Positions 7,930 through 15,455 of a stretch of DNA of 35,950 bases are shown here, one piece after another. The position numbers and the translations under genes are program-made. This stretch comes from Verrucomicrobiota bacterium (GTDB taxonomy: Bacteria > Verrucomicrobiota > Verrucomicrobiia > Opitutales > Opitutaceae). The stretch lies in NCBI GenBank assembly GCA_026398065.1, contig JAPLTR010000259.1, positions 1-35,950 on the forward strand, in the 5' to 3' direction. Positions within the stretch are counted from its first letter, which is position 1, and each line of letters begins with the position of its first letter. Below the pieces are notes generated by a model, which worked only from the letters and a program-made list of their open reading frames with translations, was not told where the DNA came from and searched no databases.

Positions 7930-9153
7930 ATGAAAACCCCGACTCGATTCCCCGCGGCCTCGCTCCTCGCCGGTGCGCTGGCGCTCACGCTCTCCACCCT
8001 CCCCTCCCCGGTCATCGGGGCCGATGCCCCGGCCCCGGCAGCGGCCTCAACGCCCCCCGCGACCAAGGCGCCCGCGCGGCCGCCGGCGCCGACGCGGTCG
8101 CCGACCGCGCCGGGCACGCCGCCGCTCACCGCGGTCGGTGCGAAGGCCGGGGAGCTGCGGAGCGTGCCGGGGATGAATCCGCCGGTGAACGCCGACGGCG
8201 ACTTTCTGATCGGGCCGGACTATCTGCCGGCGCCGGAACTGACGGTCGTCCCCGGCGTGCCGCAGGGGAAGGTCCTGCAGTTCAGCATGGACTCGAAGGA
8301 CAGTAAATTTTTCAACCCCGGCATCGCCCGCGAGGTGTTTGGCACCGTCGATCCGCAGAACCCGAAGACGCTCATCGTCGAGACCCACCCGATCGACTAC
8401 AGGCGGACGATCACCGTGTATGTCCCCGCCCAATACGTGCCGGGAACGGCGGCGCCGTTCATCGTCACGCACGACGGTCCGGCGCTGGGCAAGCCCGACC
8501 AGAGCCTGCCGCGCGTGCTCGACAACCTGATCGCGCAGCGGCGCGTGCCGGCGATGATCGCGATCATGGTCGCCCACGGCGGCGGCGATGCGCAGGGCCA
8601 CGAGCGCGGCCGCGAATACGACACGATGTCCGGCAAGTTCGCCGAGTTCATCGAGGCCGAAGTGCTGCCGCTCGTGGAGAAAAACGCCGGCGTGAAACTC
8701 ACCCAGGACCCCGAGGGCCGCGCGACCATGGGCAACAGCTCCGGCGGCTCCGCGGCGCTCATCATGGCGTGGTATCACCCGGAGTGGTACCATCGCGTGA
8801 TCACGTACTCGGGCACCTTTGTGAACCAGCAGTGGCCCTTCGATCCGGCGACGCCCGGCGGCGCGTGGGAGTTTCACGCGACGCTGATCCCGCAGAGTCC
8901 GAAGAAACCGATCCGCCTCTGGATGGAGGTCGGCGACCGCGACAACTACAACCCTAACGTGATGCGCGACGGCATGCACGACTGGGTCGAGGCCAACAAT
9001 CGGATGGCGACCGCCCTCAAGGCCAAGGGTTATCACTACCAGTATGTCTTTGCCGTGAACGCCGGCCACAGCGACCGCAACGTCCGCAACCAGACCCTCG
9101 CCCACGCCCTGGAGTGGGCCTGGCAGGGATACCCGGTCGCGAAGGGGCCGTGA
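7930..9153 (+). CDS. Secreted esterase, enterochelin esterase/feruloyl esterase (CE1-like) type
   Basis: 407 residues. The signal peptide ends near 30 (VIG-AD), then there is a Pro/Ala-rich linker (about 33-68). The hydrolase core runs from about 150: HDGPALG (181-187), nucleophile elbow GNSSGG (268-273, Ser270), acidic region EVGDRDN (333-339), and VNAGH with His380 near the end. This is the layout of the Esterase D/CE1 group, whose members cut feruloyl, acetyl or siderophore esters. Plant-wall de-esterification fits the surroundings but is inferred. The ATG follows CCGCCCCCTCA. The last 70 bp of the gene recur, 90% identical, at 9245-9315. Confidence 0.87.
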   Translation: MKTPTRFPAASLLAGALALTLSTLPSPVIGADAPAPAAASTPPATKAPARPPAPTRSPTAPGTPPLTAVGAKAGELRSVPGMNPPVNADGDFLIGPDYLPAPELTVVPGVPQGKVLQFSMDSKDSKFFNPGIAREVFGTVDPQNPKTLIVETHPIDYRRTITVYVPAQYVPGTAAPFIVTHDGPALGKPDQSLPRVLDNLIAQRRVPAMIAIMVAHGGGDAQGHERGREYDTMSGKFAEFIEAEVLPLVEKNAGVKLTQDPEGRATMGNSSGGSAALIMAWYHPEWYHRVITYSGTFVNQQWPFDPATPGGAWEFHATLIPQSPKKPIRLWMEVGDRDNYNPNVMRDGMHDWVEANNRMATALKAKGYHYQYVFAVNAGHSDRNVRNQTLAHALEWAWQGYPVAKGP

Positions 9154-9163
9154 GCCCGACCCT

Positions 9164-9233
9164 GTAGGGCGTCTGGCTTGCAGACGCCTCCGTGCGACCG
9201 CCCCGGAAGGCGTCCGCAAGACGGACGCCCTAC
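9164..9233. repeat. REP-like element A, complete two-arm copy
   Basis: A 70-bp inverted repeat with ends GTAGGGCGTC and GACGCCCTAC. Each arm is a hairpin (GGCGTCTGGCTTGCAGACGCC-type on the left, GGCGTCCGCAAGACGGACGCC-type on the right, each given here in spirit; see the arms at 9168-9187 and 9209-9228). It begins ten bases after the esterase stop and ends twelve bases before the duplicated esterase tail. Confidence 0.78.
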
Positions 9234-9244
9234 ACGGCATGGAC

Positions 9245-9315
9245 GTCTTCGCCGTGAACGCCGGTCACGGCGACCGTGCCGTCCGCAACCAGACCCTCGC
9301 CCACGCCCTGGATTG
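9245..9315 (+). pseudogene. Duplicated 3' tail of an esterase gene (remnant)
   Basis: These 71 bp match 9046-9116 of the upstream esterase at 64 of 71 positions by hand count. They encode VFAVNAGHGDRAVRNQTL, including the catalytic-His motif, then lose similarity. There is no nucleophile or start, so it cannot make an enzyme. It is the end of a second esterase copy left after a tandem duplication and deletion, or a fragment carried with the repeat between the two. The reading continues out of frame toward the next gene. Confidence 0.75.
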
Positions 9316-9347
9316 CGGGCGCCGGGGCGGCGGGCAGGCTCGCGGCC

Positions 9348-10220
9348 ATGCGTTGCTGGCCAATCCTGCGCTGGGTGTTCTGGCTGCCGGTGGTGTCGGC
9401 GCTGTGGGCCGCCGACCCGATCCCCGCGGGCCGCGGCCGGATCGAGGTGCCGTTCGCCGGGGCGCCGCTCACCCTCCACACGTACAAGCCGGACAACTAC
9501 ACGGACGGCCCGCTGCTGGTGGTGTTTCACGGCATCGTGCGCAACGCCGACCAGTACCGCGATTTCGCGATCCCGCTGGCCGAGCGCTTCGGCGTGATCC
9601 TCGTCGCGCCGGAACTCGACGAGGGCCGGTTTCCGGACGAGTGGTACCAGCGCGGCGGCGTGCTCGGCGACGACGGCAAGGCACGGCCGCAGGCGGAGTG
9701 GCAGTTCAATGTGGTGCCCGCGATCGTCGCCGCGGTGCGCGCGAGGGAGGTGCGTCCGGCGCTGCCGTACTACCTGATCGGTCACTCGGCGGGCGCGCAG
9801 TTTCTCGTGCGGCTGGCGGCGTTTTTGCCCGGCGACGCGCGGCGGATCGTCGCGGGCAACGCGGGCTCGCTGCTGTTTCCCAACCGCGACCACGCGTTCG
9901 GCTACGGCCTCGGCGGCCTGCCGGCGGAATTAAGCGACGACGCGATGCTCCAGCGCTATTTCGCCGCGCCGCTCACGCTCTATCTCGGCATGGCCGACAC
10001 GACGCCGAAGAAGCGCTTCGACGCCAGCGAGGCCGGGATGAAACAGGGCCCGCACCGGCTGGCGCGTAACCGTGCGTGCTTCGCGCTCGCGGAGAAGATG
10101 GCGAAGGAGCGCGGCTGGCCCTTTAACTGGCGCAAGGTGGAAACCCCCGGCATCGAGCACGACGCCGCGAGGATGTTCGCCGCGAAGGAAGTCGAGGACG
10201 CGCTCTTCGGTCCGAAGTAG
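9348..10220 (+). CDS. Secreted alpha/beta hydrolase (polyhydroxybutyrate depolymerase/esterase-like)
   Basis: 290 residues. The ATG at 9348 gives a signal peptide with Arg residues and a hydrophobic core ending at ALWA-AD; the longer frame from 9276 reads through the esterase remnant and was rejected. The core shows VVFHGIVRNADQY (oxyanion region, 58-70), a nucleophile elbow GHSAGAQF with Ser147, and a late GIEHDAARMF segment whose His is the likely third triad member. The family covers secreted esterases and PHB depolymerase-like enzymes; the substrate is unknown. It is not closely similar to the esterase at 7930 apart from the general fold. Confidence 0.85.
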   Translation: MRCWPILRWVFWLPVVSALWAADPIPAGRGRIEVPFAGAPLTLHTYKPDNYTDGPLLVVFHGIVRNADQYRDFAIPLAERFGVILVAPELDEGRFPDEWYQRGGVLGDDGKARPQAEWQFNVVPAIVAAVRAREVRPALPYYLIGHSAGAQFLVRLAAFLPGDARRIVAGNAGSLLFPNRDHAFGYGLGGLPAELSDDAMLQRYFAAPLTLYLGMADTTPKKRFDASEAGMKQGPHRLARNRACFALAEKMAKERGWPFNWRKVETPGIEHDAARMFAAKEVEDALFGPK

Positions 10221-10268
10221 ACCGAAGGCGGCGCGGCAAGGTCATCGCCGCTAGCTCCGGGGACTGAC

Positions 10269-10335
10269 GTAGGTCGGGGTTTATCCCCGACAGGTTTTTC
10301 CGAACGAACCATGTCGGGCGTAAAGCCCGACCTAC
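10269..10335. repeat. REP-like element B, two-arm palindrome
   Basis: A 67-bp inverted repeat with ends GTAGGTCGGGG and GCCCGACCTAC. Each arm is a hairpin: GTCGGGG-TTTAT-CCCCGAC on the left and GTCGGGC-GTAAA-GCCCGAC on the right. It has the same design as element A but a different sequence. It sits 48 bp after the hydrolase stop and 69 bp from the end of the oppositely oriented Gfo/Idh gene, so it may terminate transcripts from both sides. Confidence 0.75.
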
Positions 10336-10404
10336 ACTACGCGCAGCCGCGGTTTCCCACAAAACCGAATCCCCACCTGTCGCTGGCACGGCACTCGATG
10401 CCGC

Positions 10405-11678
10405 TCAGGCCAGCGACCAGGGTGCGCGCATGGCGCGGCGGCGGAGGCGGTTGGCCATGGCGTCGCCGATGAACTCCTCCTTCACGGGGTCCCAGCGCAC
10501 TTTGCGGCCGAGGGCCATCGCGATGGTGCCGAGGTTGCACACCGTGGTCGTGCGGTGCGCGGTCTCGGCGTCGGCGATCGTGCCGCGGCGGGTGCGGATG
10601 GCGGAGAAGAAGTTGTCGTAGTGGTTGTCGCTCGACGGAAACTCCAGGCGTTTCCCGGCGGTCTGCATTTCGCGCAGCAGGTTCGGGTCGGAGGCGCTCA
10701 TCTTCGCGTAGCCGATGTCGAGCCAGCCGCGTTCGCCGATGAAGCGGGCGGAGTTGTTGCCGCTGCCGTCGTGGCTGGTGTGGCAGCGCATCGTCATCCC
10801 GTTCGCATAGCGAAACGTGACGTCGATGGCCGTCGCCGTGGTGAACAGGCCGCTGCTCGGATAGTCGCCGTGGCCCTCGGCCTCAACGGGTCCGCTGCCG
10901 TCCATGTCGAGCGCCCACTGGCCGATGTCGAGGCAGTGCGCGCCGAGGTTGGTGATCTGGCCCGAGGCGTTGGCCGCGATGAAGCGGAAGTTGTAGTGGC
11001 CACGGGCTCCGGCTGCCAGGTCGCGCCCACGTGGCGGTTGTTGGGCCCGATGGGGCACTCGATGCGCTCCAGCCGGCCGAGCCCGCCGGTGCGCACGAAG
11101 GCGACGAGGTCGTGAAACCGCTTCATCGAGCGCTGCCAGGTGCCATGCTGCACGACGCGCCGGTATTTCTTCGCGGCAGCCACGAGCGCGCGGCCCTCCG
11201 CGATCGTGAGGGTCAGGGGTTTCTCAATATAGATGTCCTTGCCGTGGCGCATCGCGTCGATGCCGTTGATCGCGTGCCAGTGGTCGGGCGTGCAGATGTA
11301 CACGGCGTCGATGTCGGGGCGGCGGTTGAGCTCGCGGAAATCGGCGTAGGCCTTGCAGTCGTTGCCGCCGTAGGTGCGGTTGACGCGGGCCGCGGCGGAC
11401 TCGCGCCGCTCGCGGTCGACGTCGCAGATGCCGAGGATGCGCACGGAGTCGGCGTAGCCGAGGAGCGTGTCGAGGTGGCCGGTGGCGATGTTGCCGGCGC
11501 CGATCACGCCGATGGTGAGCTTGTTGCTCGGGGCGGTCTGGCCGAAAAGGCGCGACGGCAGGACCAGCGGCGCGGCGGCGGCGGCCGTCGCCACGGAGAG
11601 GCGGCCGACAAACTCGCGGCGGGTGACGGCGGGGGCGGGCGACGACGGAACGGTTCCGGCCTGGGGTGTAGGTGTCAT
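10405..11678 (-). pseudogene. Tat-exported Gfo/Idh/MocA oxidoreductase, broken by frame change and internal deletion
   Basis: The first part (11678 down to about 11008) has a twin-arginine signal (VTRREFVGRLS), the Rossmann motif LTIGVIGAGNIA, CTPDHWHA and the EKPLTLT motif, up to WQPEPV. The second part (about 11000 to 10405) continues in another frame with HYNFRFIAANASGQITNLGAH and reaches a normal C-terminus (MRAPWSLA). Relatives I recall have about 20-25 residues between these points (a GLDWDLWLGPAP-type stretch), and here they are absent. The break is therefore a deletion of 3n+1 bases rather than a one-base error. The family oxidises sugars with a bound nicotinamide cofactor. An ATG at 11708 that overlaps the upstream stop (ATGA) is an alternative start. 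Confidence 0.8.
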
Positions 11679-11704
11679 AGTGATACGGGGGGGGCCGCGC
11701 GGTT

Positions 11705-12271
11705 TCATGAAGCGGCGAGAAATTCGAGGGCGCGCGCCGCGGCATCGCGGACGACGGCGGGCTCGGCGGGGTTGTCCTTGAGGGCGGTGAGCGCGGGCGA
11801 GGCGGCGCGGTCACCGCGGGCGGCGAGGCTGCCGATGAGGCCGGCCTTGGCGTCGCCGGTGAGGGCGCCGAGCGCGTCGCGGAGCACGGCATCGACCTCG
11901 GGCCCGGGAATCGCCTCGAGCGCGTAGCGCGCCGCATCAGCCGTCTTCGGGTCGCGCAGCAGGGGCGTCAGCGCGGCCGCGCTTTTGGCGGAGCCGACGA
12001 GCGCGAGCAGCTCGCAGAGAAACGCGCGGCCCGCCGCGGTGCAGTCGCGTGCGGCCAGTGCCGCGAGGAGCTGCGCCTCCAGTTTGGCGTGGCCCGCCGG
12101 CGCGGTCTGGACGACCTGCTGGTTGACGCTCCAGGCGAGGCTGCGGTCGGCCCCGTAGTCGAGGCTACCGCAGACTTCCCAGGGATCGGGGGTCATCGCG
12201 ACGCCCTTGGCGTAGGATTTCGGGACCGGCGTGGAAGCGGGAACGGGGGCGGACGGGAGCGGGGAGGCCAT
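11705..12271 (-). CDS. HEAT-repeat protein, short form
   Basis: 188 residues from the ATG at 12271, chosen because it follows a CCCCGCTCCCGCCC leader like other starts here; ATG 12337 is a possible longer start. After a Pro-rich N-terminus (residues 1-18) come helical repeats: LEAQLLAALAA, LCELLALVG, AALTPLLRDP, ARYALEAIPG, VLRDALGALTG, GLIGSLAARGD and ALTALKDNP. This is the HEAT pattern found in larger Opitutaceae proteins of the PVC type; the product here stops after about four repeats. It probably acts as a binding scaffold. It lies 26 bp upstream of, and probably cotranscribed with, the broken Gfo/Idh gene. Confidence 0.65.
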   Translation of the reverse strand: MASPLPSAPVPASTPVPKSYAKGVAMTPDPWEVCGSLDYGADRSLAWSVNQQVVQTAPAGHAKLEAQLLAALAARDCTAAGRAFLCELLALVGSAKSAAALTPLLRDPKTADAARYALEAIPGPEVDAVLRDALGALTGDAKAGLIGSLAARGDRAASPALTALKDNPAEPAVVRDAAARALEFLAAS

Positions 12272-12379
12272 GGGCGGGAGCGGGGTTGCGGACGTTGCGG
12301 GCACGGCGCGACCGGGCGGCGTGCCCACACCCAGCATGCACCGATTTTCCCCGGCGCGCTCGGCGTTAATTGAAAAATG

Positions 12380-12464
12380 TTGCGCAGCCGCTGGCGGGCG
12401 CCCGCAGCGCGGCTGCGCCTCGCCCGGCAAAAGATGCCCACCCGCCACGCAGAAATTGCGCAGC
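12380..12464. promoter_or_regulatory. Divergent control region with repeated TTGCGCAGC
   Basis: TTGCGCAGC occurs at 12380-12388 and 12456-12464, both preceded by an A-rich stretch, between the HEAT gene (minus) and the ferredoxin gene (plus). ATGTTGC (12378-12384) also has an inverted partner GCAACAT near 12504. The spacing and A-rich flanks could mark a regulator site for the ferredoxin operon. In GC-rich DNA two 9-base matches can occur by chance. Confidence 0.25.
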
Positions 12465-12515
12465 GAAAACCAAAACATGCGGCGCAGCCCGCGCGGCCGT
12501 GTGGCAACATGCGGC

Positions 12516-12749
12516 ATGGCCTCTCTTTCCGACCGTATCCCCGAAAACGCCCCCGGTGCCTACTACGTGGACACCACGTGCATCGACTGCGACCAATGCC
12601 GCGTCCTCGCGGCCGATTTCTTCGCCCGCCAGGCTGAGACCGGACTTTCCGTTGTCACCCGGCAGCCCGCCACCCCCGAGGAGATCGCCCTCGTCGAGGA
12701 GGCGATGTCGTCCTGCGCCACCTCCTCCATCGGCAACGATGGGGCTTGA
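12516..12749 (+). CDS. Ferredoxin, single [4Fe-4S] type
   Basis: 77 residues. Four cysteines fit a single [4Fe-4S] cluster: C22, C25 and C28 in TCIDCDQC, and C67 in SSCATSSIGND. The usual Pro after the fourth Cys is Ala. The start MASLSDRIPENAPGAYYVD matches the family's N-terminus. It lies three bases before the oxidoreductase alpha gene and is its likely electron partner, accepting electrons from oxidative decarboxylation of a 2-oxoacid (or donating them in the reverse direction). It is cytosolic. A longer open frame upstream has no ferredoxin features. Confidence 0.9.
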   Translation: MASLSDRIPENAPGAYYVDTTCIDCDQCRVLAADFFARQAETGLSVVTRQPATPEEIALVEEAMSSCATSSIGNDGA

Positions 12750-12752
12750 GCC

Positions 12753-14555
12753 ATGGACGACCTCATCATCGGCATGGCTGGGTCGGGCGGCGACGGCATC
12801 GTCTCCGCCGGCGAGTCGCTCATCGGCGCCGCGGCGAAGGAGGGCTACTTCGCCATCTTGACCAAGAGCTTCGGCTCCCAGATCCGCGGTGGTGAGTCGT
12901 CCTGCCGGCTGCGTCTCGCCACGACGCCCGTGCTGAACCCGGGCGGCGCCCTCGATGTCGCGGTCGCGCTCAACTGGGAGGATTTTCTGAAATTCGGCGG
13001 CGAGCTGCCCGTCAACGGCGACACCGTCGTGATCTACGAGGAAAAGACCAAGGTCGCGCCCACCGCCCTTCCGCTCGGCGATGTCCAGCCCGCCGTGGTG
13101 CTCTGTGTGCCGATGGAGGCGATGGCGATGAAGTCCGCCGGGACGCTCCTCGCCAAAAACAATGTCGTGCTCGGCCTCCTCGCCGGATGGTTCGGGCTCG
13201 CGCAGGAAAGCATCCTCGCCGGCATCCGGAAGAAATTCGCCCGCAAGGGCGAGGCCGTGCTGCAGGGCAACGAGCGGGCGTTTGCCGCCGGCCTCGAATA
13301 CGCCGCGCAGCATCCCATCAGCCCCGACTACCGGTTCGCCCCCGCGGCGCGCGGCGTCGCGGGCGGCAAGCGCGTGATCGCGGATGGCAACGAGCTTTGC
13401 GCGCAGGCGGCGCTCTTCGCCGGCTGCAAGTTCTTCGGCGGCTATCCCATCACGCCCGCCACCGAGATCATGCAGCATCTCCAGCGCGACATCTGGAAGC
13501 ACGGGGGCTCGCTCCTCCAGGCCGAGGATGAGATCGCCGGGATCGGCGCCGCCGTCGGCGCGTCGTTCGCCGGCAAGAAGTCGATGACCGCCACCTCCGG
13601 CCCGGGCTTTTCCCTGAAAGCCGAAATGCTCGGCCTCGCGAGCGTGACCGAACTCCCGCTCGTGTGCGTCAACGTCCAGCGCGGTGGCCCCTCCACGGGC
13701 ATGCCCACCAAGCGCGAGCAGTCGGACCTGTTCGCCGCGGTCTTTTCCGCGCACGGCGACAGCGTGCGGCCCGTGCTCGCCCCGGTGAGCGTGGCCGACA
13801 TGTTTCCGATGACGGTCGAGGCGTTCAATATCGCCGAACAGTATCAGACACCCGTGATCCTCCTCTCGGATCAGGAGCTGGCGCAGCGCAAGGAGGTCAT
13901 CGCCCCCGTCGACACCTCCGGGCTGCGCATCATCGACCGCCTCGCGCCCAACGCCGCGGAGCTCGAGCACTACACGCGTTTCCAGTTCACCTCCTCGGGC
14001 ATCAGCCCGCTCAGCCATCCCGGCATGGCGGGCGGCAACTACCTCGCCGCCGGCATCGAGCACAACGAGCACGGCGCGCCCACCGCGAGCGGCGAGATGC
14101 ACGCGCAGATGAACGACAAGCGGCTCAACAAGCTCCAGCCGCTGCACGACCGCCGCGACCTCTTCGTCACGGTCGGCGACGCCGATGCGACGCTCGGCCT
14201 GATCAGCTGGGGCAGCGTGGCCGGCATCGCGCTCGAGTCGCTCGAACTCGCGCGCGCCGAGGGCCTCAAGGTCCGCCTCCTCATCCCCAAGCTCATCTAT
14301 CCGGTGGCCGAGCAGGTCTATGCGGAGTTCTTCGCCAACCTCGCCCGCTGCCTCGTCGTCGAGCAGTCCCACCAGGGCCAGCTCCACCGCCTCATCCGCA
14401 TGTGGGTGGACACGCCGAAGGTCTTCACCGCGCTCGCGAAGAGCGGCGCCAATCCCATCGCCCCCGTCGACATCGTCACCGCCCTGCGCGCGATGGCCGG
14501 CGCGCCCCATCCGCTCTCGCGCCACGCCCACACCGACTTTCTGAATCCCCTATGA
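12753..14555 (+). CDS. korA: 2-oxoacid:ferredoxin oxidoreductase, fused gamma-alpha subunit
   Basis: 600 residues. Residues 1-190 are the gamma domain (GMAGSGGDGIVSAG, SFGSQIRGGESS). From about 205 comes the alpha (pyrimidine-binding) domain with GGYPITPATEIM (229-240), QAEDEIAGIGAAVGAS and TSGPGFSLKAEM (281-292). This fused layout is typical of 2-oxoglutarate or related 2-oxoacid oxidoreductases (KorA). The enzyme oxidatively decarboxylates a 2-oxoacid to an acyl-CoA and reduces ferredoxin. Its stop overlaps the start of the beta subunit (ATGA), so translation is coupled. The exact 2-oxoacid cannot be read from sequence; 2-oxoglutarate is most likely. Confidence 0.9.
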   Translation: MDDLIIGMAGSGGDGIVSAGESLIGAAAKEGYFAILTKSFGSQIRGGESSCRLRLATTPVLNPGGALDVAVALNWEDFLKFGGELPVNGDTVVIYEEKTKVAPTALPLGDVQPAVVLCVPMEAMAMKSAGTLLAKNNVVLGLLAGWFGLAQESILAGIRKKFARKGEAVLQGNERAFAAGLEYAAQHPISPDYRFAPAARGVAGGKRVIADGNELCAQAALFAGCKFFGGYPITPATEIMQHLQRDIWKHGGSLLQAEDEIAGIGAAVGASFAGKKSMTATSGPGFSLKAEMLGLASVTELPLVCVNVQRGGPSTGMPTKREQSDLFAAVFSAHGDSVRPVLAPVSVADMFPMTVEAFNIAEQYQTPVILLSDQELAQRKEVIAPVDTSGLRIIDRLAPNAAELEHYTRFQFTSSGISPLSHPGMAGGNYLAAGIEHNEHGAPTASGEMHAQMNDKRLNKLQPLHDRRDLFVTVGDADATLGLISWGSVAGIALESLELARAEGLKVRLLIPKLIYPVAEQVYAEFFANLARCLVVEQSHQGQLHRLIRMWVDTPKVFTALAKSGANPIAPVDIVTALRAMAGAPHPLSRHAHTDFLNPL

Positions 14556-15436
14556 TCACGCCCCACACCACCGGCACCGGCGTCGTCCCGCCCGCGGCGG
14601 CCCCCGCCCTGACCTCGAAGGATTTTCGCAGCGACCTGAAACCCATCTGGTGCCCGGGCTGCGGCGACTACGGCGTGCTCACGGCGCTCTATCGCGCGCT
14701 CGCCGCCATCGGGCGGCCGCCGCACGAGATCGCGTTTGTCTCCGGCATCGGCTGCTCGAGCCGCATCCCCGGCTACACGACCGCCTACGGCTTCAACACC
14801 GTGCACGGCCGCGCGCTGCCGATCGCGCAGGGCATCAAGATGGCCAACCCCGAGCTGCTCGTGGTGGTGGCGGGTGGCGACGGCGACGGCTTTTCCATCG
14901 GTGGCGGCCACGTGCCCCACGCGATCCGGCGCAATCCCGACCTCACGTACATCGTGATGGACAACCAGATTTACGGCCTCACCAAGGGCCAGGTCTCGCC
15001 GACCTCCGCGCGCGGCACCAAGAGCCCGACCTCCGTGTACGGCAGCATGGAGGAACCGGTGAACCCGCTCCTCTACGTGCTCGCCTACGGCGCGGGCTTC
15101 GTCGCGCAGGGCGTGCCGGCCGACATGGAGGGCCTCACGAAAATGATCGAGGAGGCGATCCGCTTCCCTGGCTTCGCGTTCGTCAACATCCAGTCGCCCT
15201 GCATCAGCTTCGGCGACCCGGAAAACCAGATGAAGGCGCAGAAGGCGAAGCTCCGCAAACTCGAGGCCGAGGGCCACGATCCCTCCAACCGGATCCGCGC
15301 GATGGAGCTGGCCCAGGAATACGGCCGCACCCTCTACACCGGGGTATTCTACCGCAACCCCAACCCGGCGCCCACCTACGACAGCCAGATCCGCGCCCTG
15401 CAAAAGCAGCAGATGGAGCCGCCGCCGGTGGGCTGA
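14552..15436 (+). CDS. korB: 2-oxoacid:ferredoxin oxidoreductase, beta (TPP-binding) subunit
   Basis: 294 residues. It has the WCPGCGDYGVL motif (CPGCG at 34-38), GIGCSSRIPGY (66-75), and the thiamine diphosphate/Mg motif GDGDGFSIGGGH (109-120) with DNQIYGLTKGQ (137-147). These are the hallmarks of the beta subunit that binds TPP and works with the upstream alpha subunit and ferredoxin. A separate [4Fe-4S] subunit is not encoded nearby. The start overlaps the alpha stop by four bases. It converges on the sialidase-type gene with a 19 bp gap. Confidence 0.9.
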   Translation: MITPHTTGTGVVPPAAAPALTSKDFRSDLKPIWCPGCGDYGVLTALYRALAAIGRPPHEIAFVSGIGCSSRIPGYTTAYGFNTVHGRALPIAQGIKMANPELLVVVAGGDGDGFSIGGGHVPHAIRRNPDLTYIVMDNQIYGLTKGQVSPTSARGTKSPTSVYGSMEEPVNPLLYVLAYGAGFVAQGVPADMEGLTKMIEEAIRFPGFAFVNIQSPCISFGDPENQMKAQKAKLRKLEAEGHDPSNRIRAMELAQEYGRTLYTGVFYRNPNPAPTYDSQIRALQKQQMEPPPVG

Positions 15437-15455
15437 GGCGGCAGGGGAAGAAGCT

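Noticed and set aside
12516-12749. Ferredoxin considered defective because Ala follows the fourth Cys
   Set aside because: All four cluster cysteines are present; the Pro is common but not required.
15437-15455. Terminator between the convergent oxidoreductase and sialidase-type genes
   Set aside because: The 19-bp gap has no hairpin; the transcripts probably overlap.
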